Below are positions 17,661-25,912 of a stretch of DNA of 40,747 bases, piece after piece; position 1 is the stretch's first letter, and each line of letters opens with the position of its first letter. The stretch spans positions 1-40,747 of the forward strand of contig CAXHBH010000012.1 in the NCBI GenBank assembly GCA_964014735.1, given 5' to 3'. The notes under the pieces are model-generated. The model did not search any database. It had not been told where the DNA came from and saw only the letters and a program-made list of their open reading frames with translations. The translations under genes and the position numbers were made by a program. The stretch comes from UBA7446 sp964014735 (GTDB lineage Bacteria; Bacteroidota; Bacteroidia; Flavobacteriales; Flavobacteriaceae).

Positions 17661-18038
17661 ATGATGAAAATTCTACAAAAAATTTTAATGGCTACAGTAG
17701 CTGCAGTTGTTCTTAACGTATGGCTTTTTAGATTTGGAAAAGCGACTATATACCGTGGGGCAGATTCCACAAATATGCTAGAAGAATTTGCAGCATACGG
17801 ACTGAGCGAAATCATGGTTTACCTCGTAGGCGGCCTCAAGATATTAGCAGCTTTGGGTTTATTAGTTGGTTTCTTTAATAAAAAAACCATCACACCTGCA
17901 GCTGGCGTTATGGCCATTTTAATGGTTGGTGCTATCGCAATGCACTTTAAGGTTGGTGATGAAGCAATCAAATTCTTACCCGCGGGCATTATGTTTTTTT
18001 TAAGTTCAGTTATTATTATGATTAATAAAAAACTTTAG
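17661..18038 (+). CDS. DoxX-like family membrane protein
   Basis: This 125-residue protein has four hydrophobic segments (about 8-25, 51-71, 78-96, 103-121). The segment MVYLVGGLKILAALGLLVGFF (about 52-72) matches the central DoxX-like motif (G-x-L-K-I-x-A-A-x-G-L). It begins one base after the previous gene's stop; ATG ATG offers two starts one codon apart. The pair probably forms a membrane complex. No cofactor ligand is evident, so its role is unknown. Confidence 0.8.
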   Translation: MMKILQKILMATVAAVVLNVWLFRFGKATIYRGADSTNMLEEFAAYGLSEIMVYLVGGLKILAALGLLVGFFNKKTITPAAGVMAILMVGAIAMHFKVGDEAIKFLPAGIMFFLSSVIIMINKKL

Positions 18039-18113
18039 TAGTCTTATAAGAAAGTGAAAAGATCAAAACTTGCCTAAAAAGTTTATAAAATAATAATGGA
18101 CTGATAAAGCCTA

Positions 18114-18144
18114 GACTAAATATTCATTCCGTTTAGTCCTTTTT
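18114..18144 (+). terminator. Terminator of the DoxX-like pair
   Basis: GACTAAA (18114-18120) pairs with TTTAGTC (18132-18138) across an 11-nt loop, followed by CTTTTT. It abuts the stop codon of the convergent HMA gene. Confidence 0.55.
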
Positions 18145-18473
18145 CAATGCGGCGAAACCTTTTTGTACAAACAACATTCTGGTAATGCGTTGTATACCTG
18201 CTCAGGTGCCACAATGCTGTCTGCCTGATGACCCACCGCAGTTATATTTGTGGAGATACGTTTAATGTTGGTTTTTTTTTGATTATAAATTAATGTTAGT
18301 TGTTGGGCTTCTGAATTCCAACTGGCATACTTTACTCCTTTTGTGTTTAGGGCTGCTTTTTCAATGCGTTTCTTACACATATTACAATTACCGATAACTT
18401 CAATATTTTCTTTTTGTATTTGGGCTACTGCCGAAGTAGCAAAAAACAATGTTATTATTAATTTAAATTTCAT
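18144..18473 (-). CDS. Exported heavy-metal-associated (HMA) domain protein
   Basis: This 109-residue protein has a signal peptide (MKFKLIITLFFATSAVAQ). One ferredoxin-like HMA domain follows, with the metal-binding motif GNCNMCKKRIEKA (C30, C33), a variant of GMxCxxC, and the usual second strand GVKYASWNSEAQQLTL. Two further cysteines (PECCLY) lie near the C-terminus. The location would be periplasmic. It ends an operon behind a TonB receptor and an HYC_CC_PP protein, which suggests it binds or passes Cu(I) or another soft metal. The metal is inferred. Confidence 0.85.
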   Translation of the reverse strand: MKFKLIITLFFATSAVAQIQKENIEVIGNCNMCKKRIEKAALNTKGVKYASWNSEAQQLTLIYNQKKTNIKRISTNITAVGHQADSIVAPEQVYNALPECCLYKKVSPH

Positions 18474-18482
18474 AATACTAAT

Positions 18483-20711
18483 TTAAAATTTTAAACGAAA
18501 GCCAGCGTAAAACATCCTACCAAAGACAGGAGCATATAACTGACTGGTGTCAAAAGTTACGCTAAAAGGATTGTCAAATGACAAAACAGCATCTGACTGT
18601 TTGATATCAAGCAAGTTTTCAGCACCCGCATAAACAGAGAATTTTTTTGAGAATTGACGTGTTAACTGCATGTTAACTAATGAAAATCCTGCCACAAAAT
18701 CAGAGGGCCTAGTAAATGAAGCTACACGTCGCTGTCTACCAACACGATGAAGTGTCGCATCAGCACGCCATTGTTTACCATCGTTCAAAACAGATGTGTA
18801 ACCTAAAAAGGCAAACCAACGATTTTCAGCCTGCAAAGGAACCTGTTTAAAGCCAGACCTGTAAGTGGTTTTTATAAGGTATTTTTTGTAAGCAAAACGA
18901 AGTTCTATACGTTCAGTCAAAGAACTGTTCACACTAAACTGCATACTTTGAGCATGGCTTTTTCCTTCTAGATTATAGAAAGAAATTGCACCCGGTGTTT
19001 CCCAATCCACCACTACCCTATTGGTAAATTGTGTCCGGTAAAAATCAAAAATAAAGTCATAAGGTCTATTCATTAATATGACTTTCTGTATCCAGCTAAA
19101 TCCATAATTCCAAGCACGTTCAGGCAACAAGCCGTACATGGGTTCGGTAGGTTGTGCTAGGTACAACTTACGTTGACTCCCTAAAAACTTTTGATTTTCA
19201 GCAAATATGCTAGATATACGTCTTCCTTCACCTGCTGAAAGGCGTAAAATAGATTTGTTGTCAAAGAAAGCATGACGCAAATGAACACGAGGGGTAACAA
19301 AAGTACCCATAATATTGTGGTAATCAACTCTAGCGCCTATAATGGCATTTAATCCCGCTATACCATCGTAATTATATTCAAAAAAAGCACCCAAGTTGGT
19401 TTCATTTCTGTTTATACTTGAGGTTAAGATCGTTTCTTCATAAACATCTACCATATACTGCAAACCAGCCTTAAATTTATGAAGTGTGTTCCCCAAAATA
19501 GACTGGTATACCAAATGATGGAAAAAACTAAAATAGCTAACGTTATAGATTTTGTTTCCAAAATAGGACGATTGCTTGTGACGGCTAATAGCAGATTGAA
19601 AACCGAAACTCCTGTATGGTACTTTAGGATCTACGTAGCCTGTCTTAAGATTAAATTCCCACTTATTGGTATCCAACTCTCCGCCCCAATATTGATTTCC
19701 AAATTTGTGTAAAGCTGGCACATAAGACATTTGACCAACTTGTTTTTTATCTGCTAAAGCCTTAAAATTGGCAAAACCAACCCAACCTTTTTCAGCATCA
19801 ATATATTGCCAACGATTCATAATATTGAGCTGCTCTGAAACTGGCACATCCATAAAACCGTCATTATTGTTATCTGTTGCCCGTGACCGTTTATTTGCAT
19901 GAACAAAAAGTGCGGTTGCCCATTTAGAATTCAAGTCATATTTGGCTTGAACATTAAGTTCAGTTTTACCATTTGCCGAACGATAACCATTTACAAATAA
20001 AGGAGGAGCCGATAATGGTTTGATAAGCTCAGCATTGATCTGACCTGATAAACTCTCATATCCACTACTAACCGTGCCCATTCCTTTCGTAATTTGAATA
20101 CTTTCTACCCAAGTTCCGGGTGTAAAACTCAATCCAAAGGTTTGATTGCTGCCTCTAAAATTTGGAATATTCTCTTGCGTAAATAAAATATAAGGACTCA
20201 TAAGTCCCAACATTTGAATTTGCTTTCCTCCAGCTAATGCGTCGACATAATTAACATCAATTGAGGGGTTTGTTTCAAAACTCTCTGAAAGATTGCAACA
20301 GGCTGCTTTAAGCAATTCAGCACTTCCAATTGTGCTTATGTTTTGAGGTGTAAAAACAGCACGTTGTAGCGCTTTTATCTTCTGTGAAACTATCACTTCA
20401 TTTAAGATATTATCATCACCTGGAATCAATAATACTACTACAGGATTGTCAAAACCATTTGATAATTTAACCGATTTATAACCAAAATGGGAAACCACTA
20501 AAACCTTATTTTCTGTTTTATGGTCTAAAGAGAAGTAGCCATCTTTTATAGTAATAGTACCTGAGTTTGAACCTTCCCAATATACATTAGCTCCAATTAG
20601 CGGAGACTTAATGTTGTTCTCTTGGCTATATACATAACCTGTAACCTGATGCTGTGCACTAGCGACATATAGGAAACATAAATAAATAATTAATAAATAT
20701 GATTTAAACAT
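18483..20711 (-). CDS. TonB-dependent outer-membrane receptor, probably for a metal
   Basis: This 742-residue protein has a signal peptide (about 1-19). A carboxypeptidase-regulatory-like domain (about 21-105; HQVTGYVYSQENNIKSPLIG and FSLDH) follows. The plug domain (about 115-230) carries KALQRAVFTPQNISTIGSAE and ESLSGQINAEL. A 22-strand-type barrel runs to a terminal aromatic residue (GFRLKF). It imports a substrate using TonB energy. Co-transcription with HYC_CC_PP and HMA genes points to a metal, most likely copper. A CC pair lies in the plug (AACCNLSESF, about 137-146), which is unusual for a plug and could bind metal. Confidence 0.9.
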   Translation of the reverse strand: MFKSYLLIIYLCFLYVASAQHQVTGYVYSQENNIKSPLIGANVYWEGSNSGTITIKDGYFSLDHKTENKVLVVSHFGYKSVKLSNGFDNPVVVLLIPGDDNILNEVIVSQKIKALQRAVFTPQNISTIGSAELLKAACCNLSESFETNPSIDVNYVDALAGGKQIQMLGLMSPYILFTQENIPNFRGSNQTFGLSFTPGTWVESIQITKGMGTVSSGYESLSGQINAELIKPLSAPPLFVNGYRSANGKTELNVQAKYDLNSKWATALFVHANKRSRATDNNNDGFMDVPVSEQLNIMNRWQYIDAEKGWVGFANFKALADKKQVGQMSYVPALHKFGNQYWGGELDTNKWEFNLKTGYVDPKVPYRSFGFQSAISRHKQSSYFGNKIYNVSYFSFFHHLVYQSILGNTLHKFKAGLQYMVDVYEETILTSSINRNETNLGAFFEYNYDGIAGLNAIIGARVDYHNIMGTFVTPRVHLRHAFFDNKSILRLSAGEGRRISSIFAENQKFLGSQRKLYLAQPTEPMYGLLPERAWNYGFSWIQKVILMNRPYDFIFDFYRTQFTNRVVVDWETPGAISFYNLEGKSHAQSMQFSVNSSLTERIELRFAYKKYLIKTTYRSGFKQVPLQAENRWFAFLGYTSVLNDGKQWRADATLHRVGRQRRVASFTRPSDFVAGFSLVNMQLTRQFSKKFSVYAGAENLLDIKQSDAVLSFDNPFSVTFDTSQLYAPVFGRMFYAGFRLKF

Positions 20712-20759
20712 GATATTTAATTTTATTATACAAACAGTTCTATAGAATTGCTTGTTATA

Positions 20760-21152
20760 TTAGATTAAATATTGCGCATAAAGAATATGTAATTTTACCT
20801 TAGGCAACTTGGGAGGTGGTCGTGGAATATGTTGTAACAGACCTTCTTTAAAATTGAAGTTAGTCGGCAACATTTTTGAGATATTAAAAAAATATATTGG
20901 ATAAATAACAAAAGTGTTGTTTTTATTTAAAACCGTATCATTTAGTTGTGTATCAAATGAAGATAATTCACAACATATTCCAGAAACAACTGGTCCTGAG
21001 TGTTCTTTTTTCTTACAACAAGTGGAAATTTCTTTATTTATAGAAGCATTGACAAACTGATTATGGCAAAAATGCAGCATAAAGCTGCTTTCTGTTGAAA
21101 GAAACAGCGTAAATAAAGCCAAGAAAAGGGCAATACGACCTTTCATAAACAA
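20760..21152 (-). CDS. HYC_CC_PP-family protein
   Basis: This 130-residue protein starts with a hydrophobic export segment (about 5-25). It carries the patterns that name this Bacteroidota family: an H-aromatic-C-H cluster (LHFCH, 26-30), Cys pairs (C45-C46 and C60-C61) and a proline run near the C-terminus (RPPPKLP). Such Cys/His spacing suggests soft-metal binding in the periplasm. It is first in the operon with the TonB receptor and the HMA protein, about 50 nt upstream of the receptor. The family has no established biochemical role that I know of. Confidence 0.8.
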   Translation of the reverse strand: MFMKGRIALFLALFTLFLSTESSFMLHFCHNQFVNASINKEISTCCKKKEHSGPVVSGICCELSSFDTQLNDTVLNKNNTFVIYPIYFFNISKMLPTNFNFKEGLLQHIPRPPPKLPKVKLHILYAQYLI

Positions 21153-21165
21153 TTGTTAACCTGCA

Positions 21166-21173
21166 CAAAGTTA
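21166..21173 (-). promoter_or_regulatory. -7 element of the metal-receptor operon
   Basis: On the minus strand TAACTTTG matches TAnnTTTG and lies 13 nt before the HYC_CC_PP ATG. No clear -33 box is seen. Confidence 0.45.
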
Positions 21174-21217
21174 GGGATTTTATCGTTTATTGCCATTTTC
21201 ACATCAGGAAAATGCCC

Positions 21218-21225
21218 TACTTTTG
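21218..21225 (+). promoter_or_regulatory. -7 element for the ferredoxin reductase operon
   Basis: TACTTTTG matches TAnnTTTG; a TTTC lies 17 nt upstream as a weak -33 box. It would give a leader of about 95 nt before the reductase ATG at 21327. Confidence 0.4.
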
Positions 21226-21295
21226 CAAAACGTTAATTACAGGAATAAATTTTTTTAATTAGTCTACTGTATAACTCTAAAAACTTTTTTTATGA

Positions 21296-21309
21296 CCTAA
21301 TAGTTTAGG
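21296..21309. promoter_or_regulatory. Inverted repeat in the leader of the reductase-ferredoxin operon
   Basis: CCTAA-TAGT-TTAGG is a perfect 5-bp inverted repeat 17 nt before the ATG. It could be an operator for a redox or Fe-S regulator, or a small RNA hairpin. No regulator is identified, so this is speculative. Confidence 0.3.
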
Positions 21310-21326
21310 AGATAATTTAAAATAAA

Positions 21327-22361
21327 ATGATTAAAACAGACATTATTATTATTGGTGCAGGACCCGTAGGGCTATTTGCCGTATTTGAGGCAGGTCTAAT
21401 GAAGTTGCGTTGTCACCTAATCGATGCCATACCCCAAGCGGGTGGACAATTATCTGAGATTTACCCGAAAAAACCAATCTATGATATTCCCGGATACCCT
21501 TCAGTTCTTGCAGGGGAATTGGTAGACAAACTAATGGAACAAGCTGCCCCGTTTAAACCTGGTTTTACGCTTGGTGAACGTGCCGATAGCATCAAAAAAC
21601 AAGCGGATGGTTCCTTTATAGTAACGACCAGTAAAGGCACACAGCACCATGCCCCTGTGGTTATGATTGCAGGGGGCTTGGGAAGTTTTGAACCAAGGAA
21701 ACCCCTCATAAGCAACATTGGAGACTTTGAAGAAAAAGGAATAAGATACATTGTTAAGGATCCAGATCAGTTTGAAGGAAAAGACATGGTGATTTCAGGT
21801 GGTGGTGATTCTGCCCTAGACTGGGCTATCTACTTTGCAGAGAAAGGTAGTTTTGTGCACCTCGTACACAGGAGTGACCGCTACAGAGCACACAAAGACT
21901 CCGTGTCACGAGCACAAGAACTAGCTGCTACTGGCAAAATGAAACTACATACTTTCGCAGAAGTAAAAGAATTAAATGGAGAAGGCGATTTAGCATCAGT
22001 AGTCATTCACAACAAGGAAGGAAACACAACTATTTCCACAAACCTATGGTTCCCGTTATTTGGTTTATCACCAAAATTAGGACCCATTGGAGATTGGGGA
22101 CTTGAAATTGAAAAAAACGCCATAGTAGTGGACACTTTTGATTATCAAACCAATCGTCCAGGTGTATTTGCCATAGGAGACGTAAACACATACCCGGGTA
22201 AACTAAAACTCATTTTATGTGGCTTTCATGAAGCAACGCTTGCAGTTCAAACGGCTTATAAAATCATCAATCCAAATAAAAAGTTTACACTTAAATACAC
22301 CACTGTTCAAGGGGTGCAGGGATTTGAAGACCAACAATCAAAAGAGACTATTCAATCTTGA
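21327..22361 (+). CDS. Ferredoxin/flavodoxin-NADP+ reductase, thioredoxin-reductase-like type
   Basis: This 344-residue FAD protein has the FAD motif GAGPVG near residue 9 and the NADPH motif SGGGDSALDWA near 155. GVFAIGDVNTYPGKL near 280 closes the FAD site. The thioredoxin-reductase CxxC is absent, which identifies the FNR subgroup of this fold. It would move electrons between NADPH and a ferredoxin. The stop overlaps the start of a 2Fe-2S ferredoxin gene, its obvious partner. The divergent neighbour is the metal-receptor operon. Confidence 0.93.
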   Translation: MIKTDIIIIGAGPVGLFAVFEAGLMKLRCHLIDAIPQAGGQLSEIYPKKPIYDIPGYPSVLAGELVDKLMEQAAPFKPGFTLGERADSIKKQADGSFIVTTSKGTQHHAPVVMIAGGLGSFEPRKPLISNIGDFEEKGIRYIVKDPDQFEGKDMVISGGGDSALDWAIYFAEKGSFVHLVHRSDRYRAHKDSVSRAQELAATGKMKLHTFAEVKELNGEGDLASVVIHNKEGNTTISTNLWFPLFGLSPKLGPIGDWGLEIEKNAIVVDTFDYQTNRPGVFAIGDVNTYPGKLKLILCGFHEATLAVQTAYKIINPNKKFTLKYTTVQGVQGFEDQQSKETIQS

Positions 22362-22687
22362 ATTTAGATATTAACATTACAGTTATTGATCGTGAGGGTA
22401 AGGAACACGTCTTTTCGGTTCCTACGGACATGAACCTTAACCTAATGGAAGTTTGTAAAGGATCTGACCTTCCCGTGGCTGGAATCTGCGGCGGTATGGC
22501 CATGTGCGCCTCATGTCAAGTTTATGTTCTGACAGAAGAACATTTTGGAGAACGAAATGATGATGAGCAGGCCATGCTTGATGAAGCCTATCACGTTGAA
22601 GAAAACTCAAGATTGGGGTGTCAAATACCCATCACTACTTCGTTAGATGGCCTTAAGGTTAAAATAGCTCCTGAGGAGCAGTTGTGA
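22358..22687 (+). CDS. 2Fe-2S ferredoxin, adrenodoxin type
   Basis: This 109-residue electron carrier has cluster ligands C44, C50, C53 and C88 (GICGGMAMCASC, then LGCQI), the C-x5-C-x2-C-x34-C spacing of vertebrate-type or Isc ferredoxins. The start appears to be TTG at 22358, which overlaps the reductase stop (TTGA); no in-frame ATG lies early enough to keep the N-terminal strand. The last 29 bases overlap the 3' end of the convergent hydrolase gene. It is the likely substrate of the reductase just upstream. Confidence 0.92.
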   Translation: MNLDINITVIDREGKEHVFSVPTDMNLNLMEVCKGSDLPVAGICGGMAMCASCQVYVLTEEHFGERNDDEQAMLDEAYHVEENSRLGCQIPITTSLDGLKVKIAPEEQL

Positions 22688-23687
22688 GCTTTTCACTATT
22701 AAAACGTTCAACTCGCTCTAAAGCATTTTGACGGATATCTTCCCAGAACAAAGTAATATCAAAACGATGGTAATCTTTAACAAAAGACATCCAAAAACGC
22801 TTAGGTACTTCAGGCAAGCTCACCCACAACATGCCATTGACTTTTTCAACTTCCAAGCACTTTTCATATAGCGCATTGTCATAGTATAGCAATCCCTTAT
22901 GATCCTGTGTAAGGCTTACTTTACTATCATCCCAAGTGACTGGGTTTGTAGTAACTGCATTATCAAACCAGGAGTAGTATTTGGGATATTTACCCTTTTT
23001 GTAGCTATTCCAACTTACATAACCACCAATTTGATCTGGAGCATTAAGTGGTTTTAAAGAATTGAACTCATCCTCCAAAACACGTGTGCCAATCAAATAA
23101 GCAGCTACCAATTTATTTCGGAGTGGTTTGCCATCAAAGTATTCTTGTAAAATCTTCTTTAAGTGAAGTGCTCCTTGGCTATGACCAGCTAAAATGATGG
23201 GGCGTCCTTTATTTTCAACCTCCATGTAGTAATCAAATGCGGCCTTTACATCCGCATAAGCAAATGCTATCGCTTCGATACCTCCTTCGTGGATGTGGGG
23301 GTTAAAAAAAGCACGGTAGTGATTCTGACGGTAGTAAGGCACAAACAAACGACCAGCATCGGCCCACGCGGATGCTTGATAAGGAAGTATCCATTTTATT
23401 ACATCTGAATTGACATTACTATCATCAATTGATGCATTCCAATCGGTATCTTTTTTATCAACAAAAAGGGTTGGGTAGACATAAAATACATCTGCAGTAG
23501 TGTAATCAGTATTTGTTCCTATGGTTTTTCCGTCAGAAGAAATACCAGCATACACTGCCCAATGTTTTATTTCTGAATAATCTATTAGTTCCTTTTTAGG
23601 AACTAATGAAGCTGTGTGAAAGTTAACCTTACAAGCAAATAATGAAAAAACAATGATTAAAAAGACATAAGGCGATTGTTTTCGCAT
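22659..23687 (-). CDS. DUF3089 alpha/beta-hydrolase lipoprotein
   Basis: This 342-residue protein has a lipoprotein signal (lipobox FSLFAC, C19). The hydrolase core includes DVFYVYPTLF (67-76) and the nucleophile elbow AGHSQGAL (S170). Residues between 104 and 146 (YQASAWADAGRLFVPYYRQ, then AFAYADVKAAFDYY) are characteristic of DUF3089. Substrate unknown; probably an ester or lipid at the cell envelope. It is monocistronic and convergent with the ferredoxin gene, with a short antisense overlap at their 3' ends. Confidence 0.85.
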   Translation of the reverse strand: MRKQSPYVFLIIVFSLFACKVNFHTASLVPKKELIDYSEIKHWAVYAGISSDGKTIGTNTDYTTADVFYVYPTLFVDKKDTDWNASIDDSNVNSDVIKWILPYQASAWADAGRLFVPYYRQNHYRAFFNPHIHEGGIEAIAFAYADVKAAFDYYMEVENKGRPIILAGHSQGALHLKKILQEYFDGKPLRNKLVAAYLIGTRVLEDEFNSLKPLNAPDQIGGYVSWNSYKKGKYPKYYSWFDNAVTTNPVTWDDSKVSLTQDHKGLLYYDNALYEKCLEVEKVNGMLWVSLPEVPKRFWMSFVKDYHRFDITLFWEDIRQNALERVERFNSEKLTTAPQELF

Positions 23688-23803
23688 AAAAATATTTTTT
23701 TCAAATATCTGTATTTATAAACAATTGCTTGTAAAATGAATTTTTATTTATTGTGGTGCAAAATTTAAAGTCTGTTTGTTAACTAATTCTTACTTTGTGA
23801 TAA

Positions 23804-24553
23804 ATGAGAATGAATATTTTAAATTTTACAATACTTCTTTTTGCAATACTGTGCATAACAAATTGTTCAAAAGATGACAGCAATGAAGAAACGTTAACGT
23901 GTACATCAATTGAAAAAGGAACCAAGATTATGCCACTTGGCGCATCGCGTGTACAGGGTTTTCCAGGGCTTTTTGAAAGTTATCGCTATGCGTTATGGAA
24001 AGATCTAATTGATGGTGAGTGGGCATTTGATTTTGTAGGCACAAATCAGGACCTATGGGAATACGAATCTTATAAAAATTTTTGTTTCGACAATGAACAT
24101 GAAGGCCGAGGAGGCTGGACAGCAGTTCAAATTAATGAAAATATTAAAAATTGGTTAGACGTTGTTGGTGAAGTCGATATCATTCTCTTTAGCTCCCCGG
24201 GTGGAAATGATGCGTTAGCAGGAGCTGACTTCAATAGCATTGTCACAAATATAAATGCCATAATAGACAAAATTCAAGAACATAACCCAAACATCACAAT
24301 CGTCATTGAGCAACTTGCCCCAGGTAAATCTTCATTTATGACAGATGAATATAAAATACTTTTTGCGCAAATGAAGACTGTAATCTATCAAATTGCCACT
24401 AATCAAACCAGCGCATCATCTAAGGTTGTTGTAGTGGATATGGCAACTGGATTTACTGACGATTTATTGGCAGATGACATACATTACAACAAAGCAGGCG
24501 CTGAATTTATTGCAACGCGCTATTATAACGCATTATCCCCATTTTTAGAATAA
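23804..24553 (+). CDS. SGNH/GDSL-hydrolase-like lipoprotein
   Basis: This 249-residue protein has a lipoprotein signal (CITNC, C21). SGNH blocks are recognisable: block I IMPLGASRVQG (nucleophile S48, with GAS in place of the usual GDS), a Gly in GRGGWTA (about 101-107), block III SPGGND (N135), and block V DDIHYN (D224/H227). It probably removes acyl or acetyl groups from a glycan or lipid in the envelope or outside the cell. Residues 87-104 are Cys- and aromatic-rich. The following SOD-like lipoprotein gene is about 30 nt downstream, so they may be co-transcribed. Confidence 0.8.
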   Translation: MRMNILNFTILLFAILCITNCSKDDSNEETLTCTSIEKGTKIMPLGASRVQGFPGLFESYRYALWKDLIDGEWAFDFVGTNQDLWEYESYKNFCFDNEHEGRGGWTAVQINENIKNWLDVVGEVDIILFSSPGGNDALAGADFNSIVTNINAIIDKIQEHNPNITIVIEQLAPGKSSFMTDEYKILFAQMKTVIYQIATNQTSASSKVVVVDMATGFTDDLLADDIHYNKAGAEFIATRYYNALSPFLE

Positions 24554-24585
24554 GTTTTATATTCAAAATTGTGTATTTTGGTAAT

Positions 24586-25092
24586 ATGAAAAATTGCAAA
24601 TTTGTTCTTGTACTTTCAATATTATTGAATTCATGTCAACACAGTCAAATTGAAGTTGGCTTAAAAGCCAAAAGTGGCTCAAACGCCGCAGGCTTTGTGT
24701 TATTAAGTGAGAGAAAAGGAGTGGTTAGCTTAAGTGCAACCATTCGTGGGCTTTCTAAAGGAACTCATGCTATTCTCCTTCACGAAAAAGCAGATTATTA
24801 TTATGATGATGAAAAGTCAACGATTGGTGAATGGGATTTAAACTTTGATTCACAAGGGGCTTGGGTCGATGAAAAAGGCCATTACAAGGGAAAAGTTGAA
24901 AACTTTGAAGTTGGTGAAAATGGAATAGCAAGGATATATTTTGAGACAGACGAGTGGTGCATTGGATGTGAAGATGAAAAAAAAGATATTTTAGGAAAAG
25001 CCGTCATAGTACAGCAAGTGCTAGATGATATTGTATCTCAGCCATCAAATGCCAATGGGGGACGCATCAGCTGTGCAGGAATAGTAGAATAA
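24586..25092 (+). CDS. Cu/Zn-superoxide-dismutase-like lipoprotein with degenerate metal site
   Basis: I place the start at ATG 24586, giving 168 residues, because it precedes a compact lipoprotein signal (MKNCKFVLVLSILLNSC, C17); a GTG five codons upstream is less likely. The fold pattern of SodC is clear: ATIRGLSKGTHAILLHE, ENFEVGENGIA and a closing NGGRISCAGIVE with the family's C-terminal Arg and Cys. Of the usual Cu/Zn ligands, the first His of HxH is Leu (L64), H66 and H99 remain, and the late Cu ligand before the DD pair is Gln (Q143/Q144). Dismutase activity is therefore unlikely. A CIGC motif (125-128) is an addition of its own. Confidence 0.75.
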   Translation: MKNCKFVLVLSILLNSCQHSQIEVGLKAKSGSNAAGFVLLSERKGVVSLSATIRGLSKGTHAILLHEKADYYYDDEKSTIGEWDLNFDSQGAWVDEKGHYKGKVENFEVGENGIARIYFETDEWCIGCEDEKKDILGKAVIVQQVLDDIVSQPSNANGGRISCAGIVE

Positions 25093-25096
25093 TTAC

Positions 25097-25822
25097 TTAC
25101 TTTTTGGGTGATTGTCCGATTGCCTCTGAGATTTGTAAAATCAATTCTTCATTTGACTTTTCAAAATCAAATTTCATTGGTGGCTTAATATGCATGGTCT
25201 GTTTGATTCCTTTTTTCTTAATAAAGATTCCCTTTTTATCAAATGATCGTCGAAAACCATCAATTTGTATAGGTACAACAACGGGGTTATAAGTTTTGAT
25301 AATATGCAGTGTCCCCTTGCGGACAGGTGCAAAAGGCTTGGTAGTTCCCTGTGGAAAAGTGATTACCCAACCATCATTTAATGCCTTACCAATATTAGAA
25401 ATATCACTCATCTTAACTTGTCTATTAATATACTGGCCCTTTTCACGCCAAGTACGTTCAATTGATATTGAGCCAGTGTAAGCCAAAATACGTGGTAAAA
25501 AACCTGCCTTCATCGTTTCTTTGGCGGCGATATAATAGACATTTAACTTTGGGCGCCATATGTATCGTAAATAATTTAAATTGTCGTCCCTACCTGCAAG
25601 GCTGGCAAAAAAAACATGAAACATAGCTGTTACATCGGCAAAATAGGTTTGATGATTTGAAATAAAAAGTACATTTTTATCTGGCAGGTTACGAATAATT
25701 CCTGATCCACGTATTTGTAAATCGTTAAAACCATTAAATCGCCTGCGTGTAAAGAAGCCAAGCATACGTATGAGCCAAAGCTTTATAAAAAGGTAATGTC
25801 CGAATGGGTTACGTTTAAACAC
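25097..25822 (-). CDS. Lysophospholipid acyltransferase (PlsC-like)
   Basis: This 241-residue membrane-associated enzyme would transfer a fatty acid to lysophosphatidate or a related lipid. Motif I is SNHQTYFAD (H57, D63), one residue longer than the canonical HX4D. Motif II is in SISIERTW (about 123-130). Motif III is FPQGTTKPF in place of FPEGTR, and motif IV is VVPIQIDGF. These departures suggest a Bacteroidota subfamily that may not be the housekeeping PlsC. The gene is monocistronic, convergent with the SOD-like gene (4 bp apart) and divergent from the cyclophilin gene. Confidence 0.87.
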   Translation of the reverse strand: MFKRNPFGHYLFIKLWLIRMLGFFTRRRFNGFNDLQIRGSGIIRNLPDKNVLFISNHQTYFADVTAMFHVFFASLAGRDDNLNYLRYIWRPKLNVYYIAAKETMKAGFLPRILAYTGSISIERTWREKGQYINRQVKMSDISNIGKALNDGWVITFPQGTTKPFAPVRKGTLHIIKTYNPVVVPIQIDGFRRSFDKKGIFIKKKGIKQTMHIKPPMKFDFEKSNEELILQISEAIGQSPKK

Positions 25823-25839
25823 GATTTGGTTTTGATATG

Positions 25840-25866
25840 CAAAAATACAAAAGGCATCTCAAACAA
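25840..25866 (-). promoter_or_regulatory. Promoter of the acyltransferase gene
   Basis: On the minus strand TTG (25864-25866) and TATTTTTG (25840-25847) are 16 nt apart, close to the TTG-N(17-23)-TAnnTTTG pattern. The -7 box ends 17 nt before the ATG. Confidence 0.45.
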
Positions 25867-25912
25867 TATGGGGGTTTTACATAGAAAGTAAAACTATTAA
25901 CTTTACGTCATC

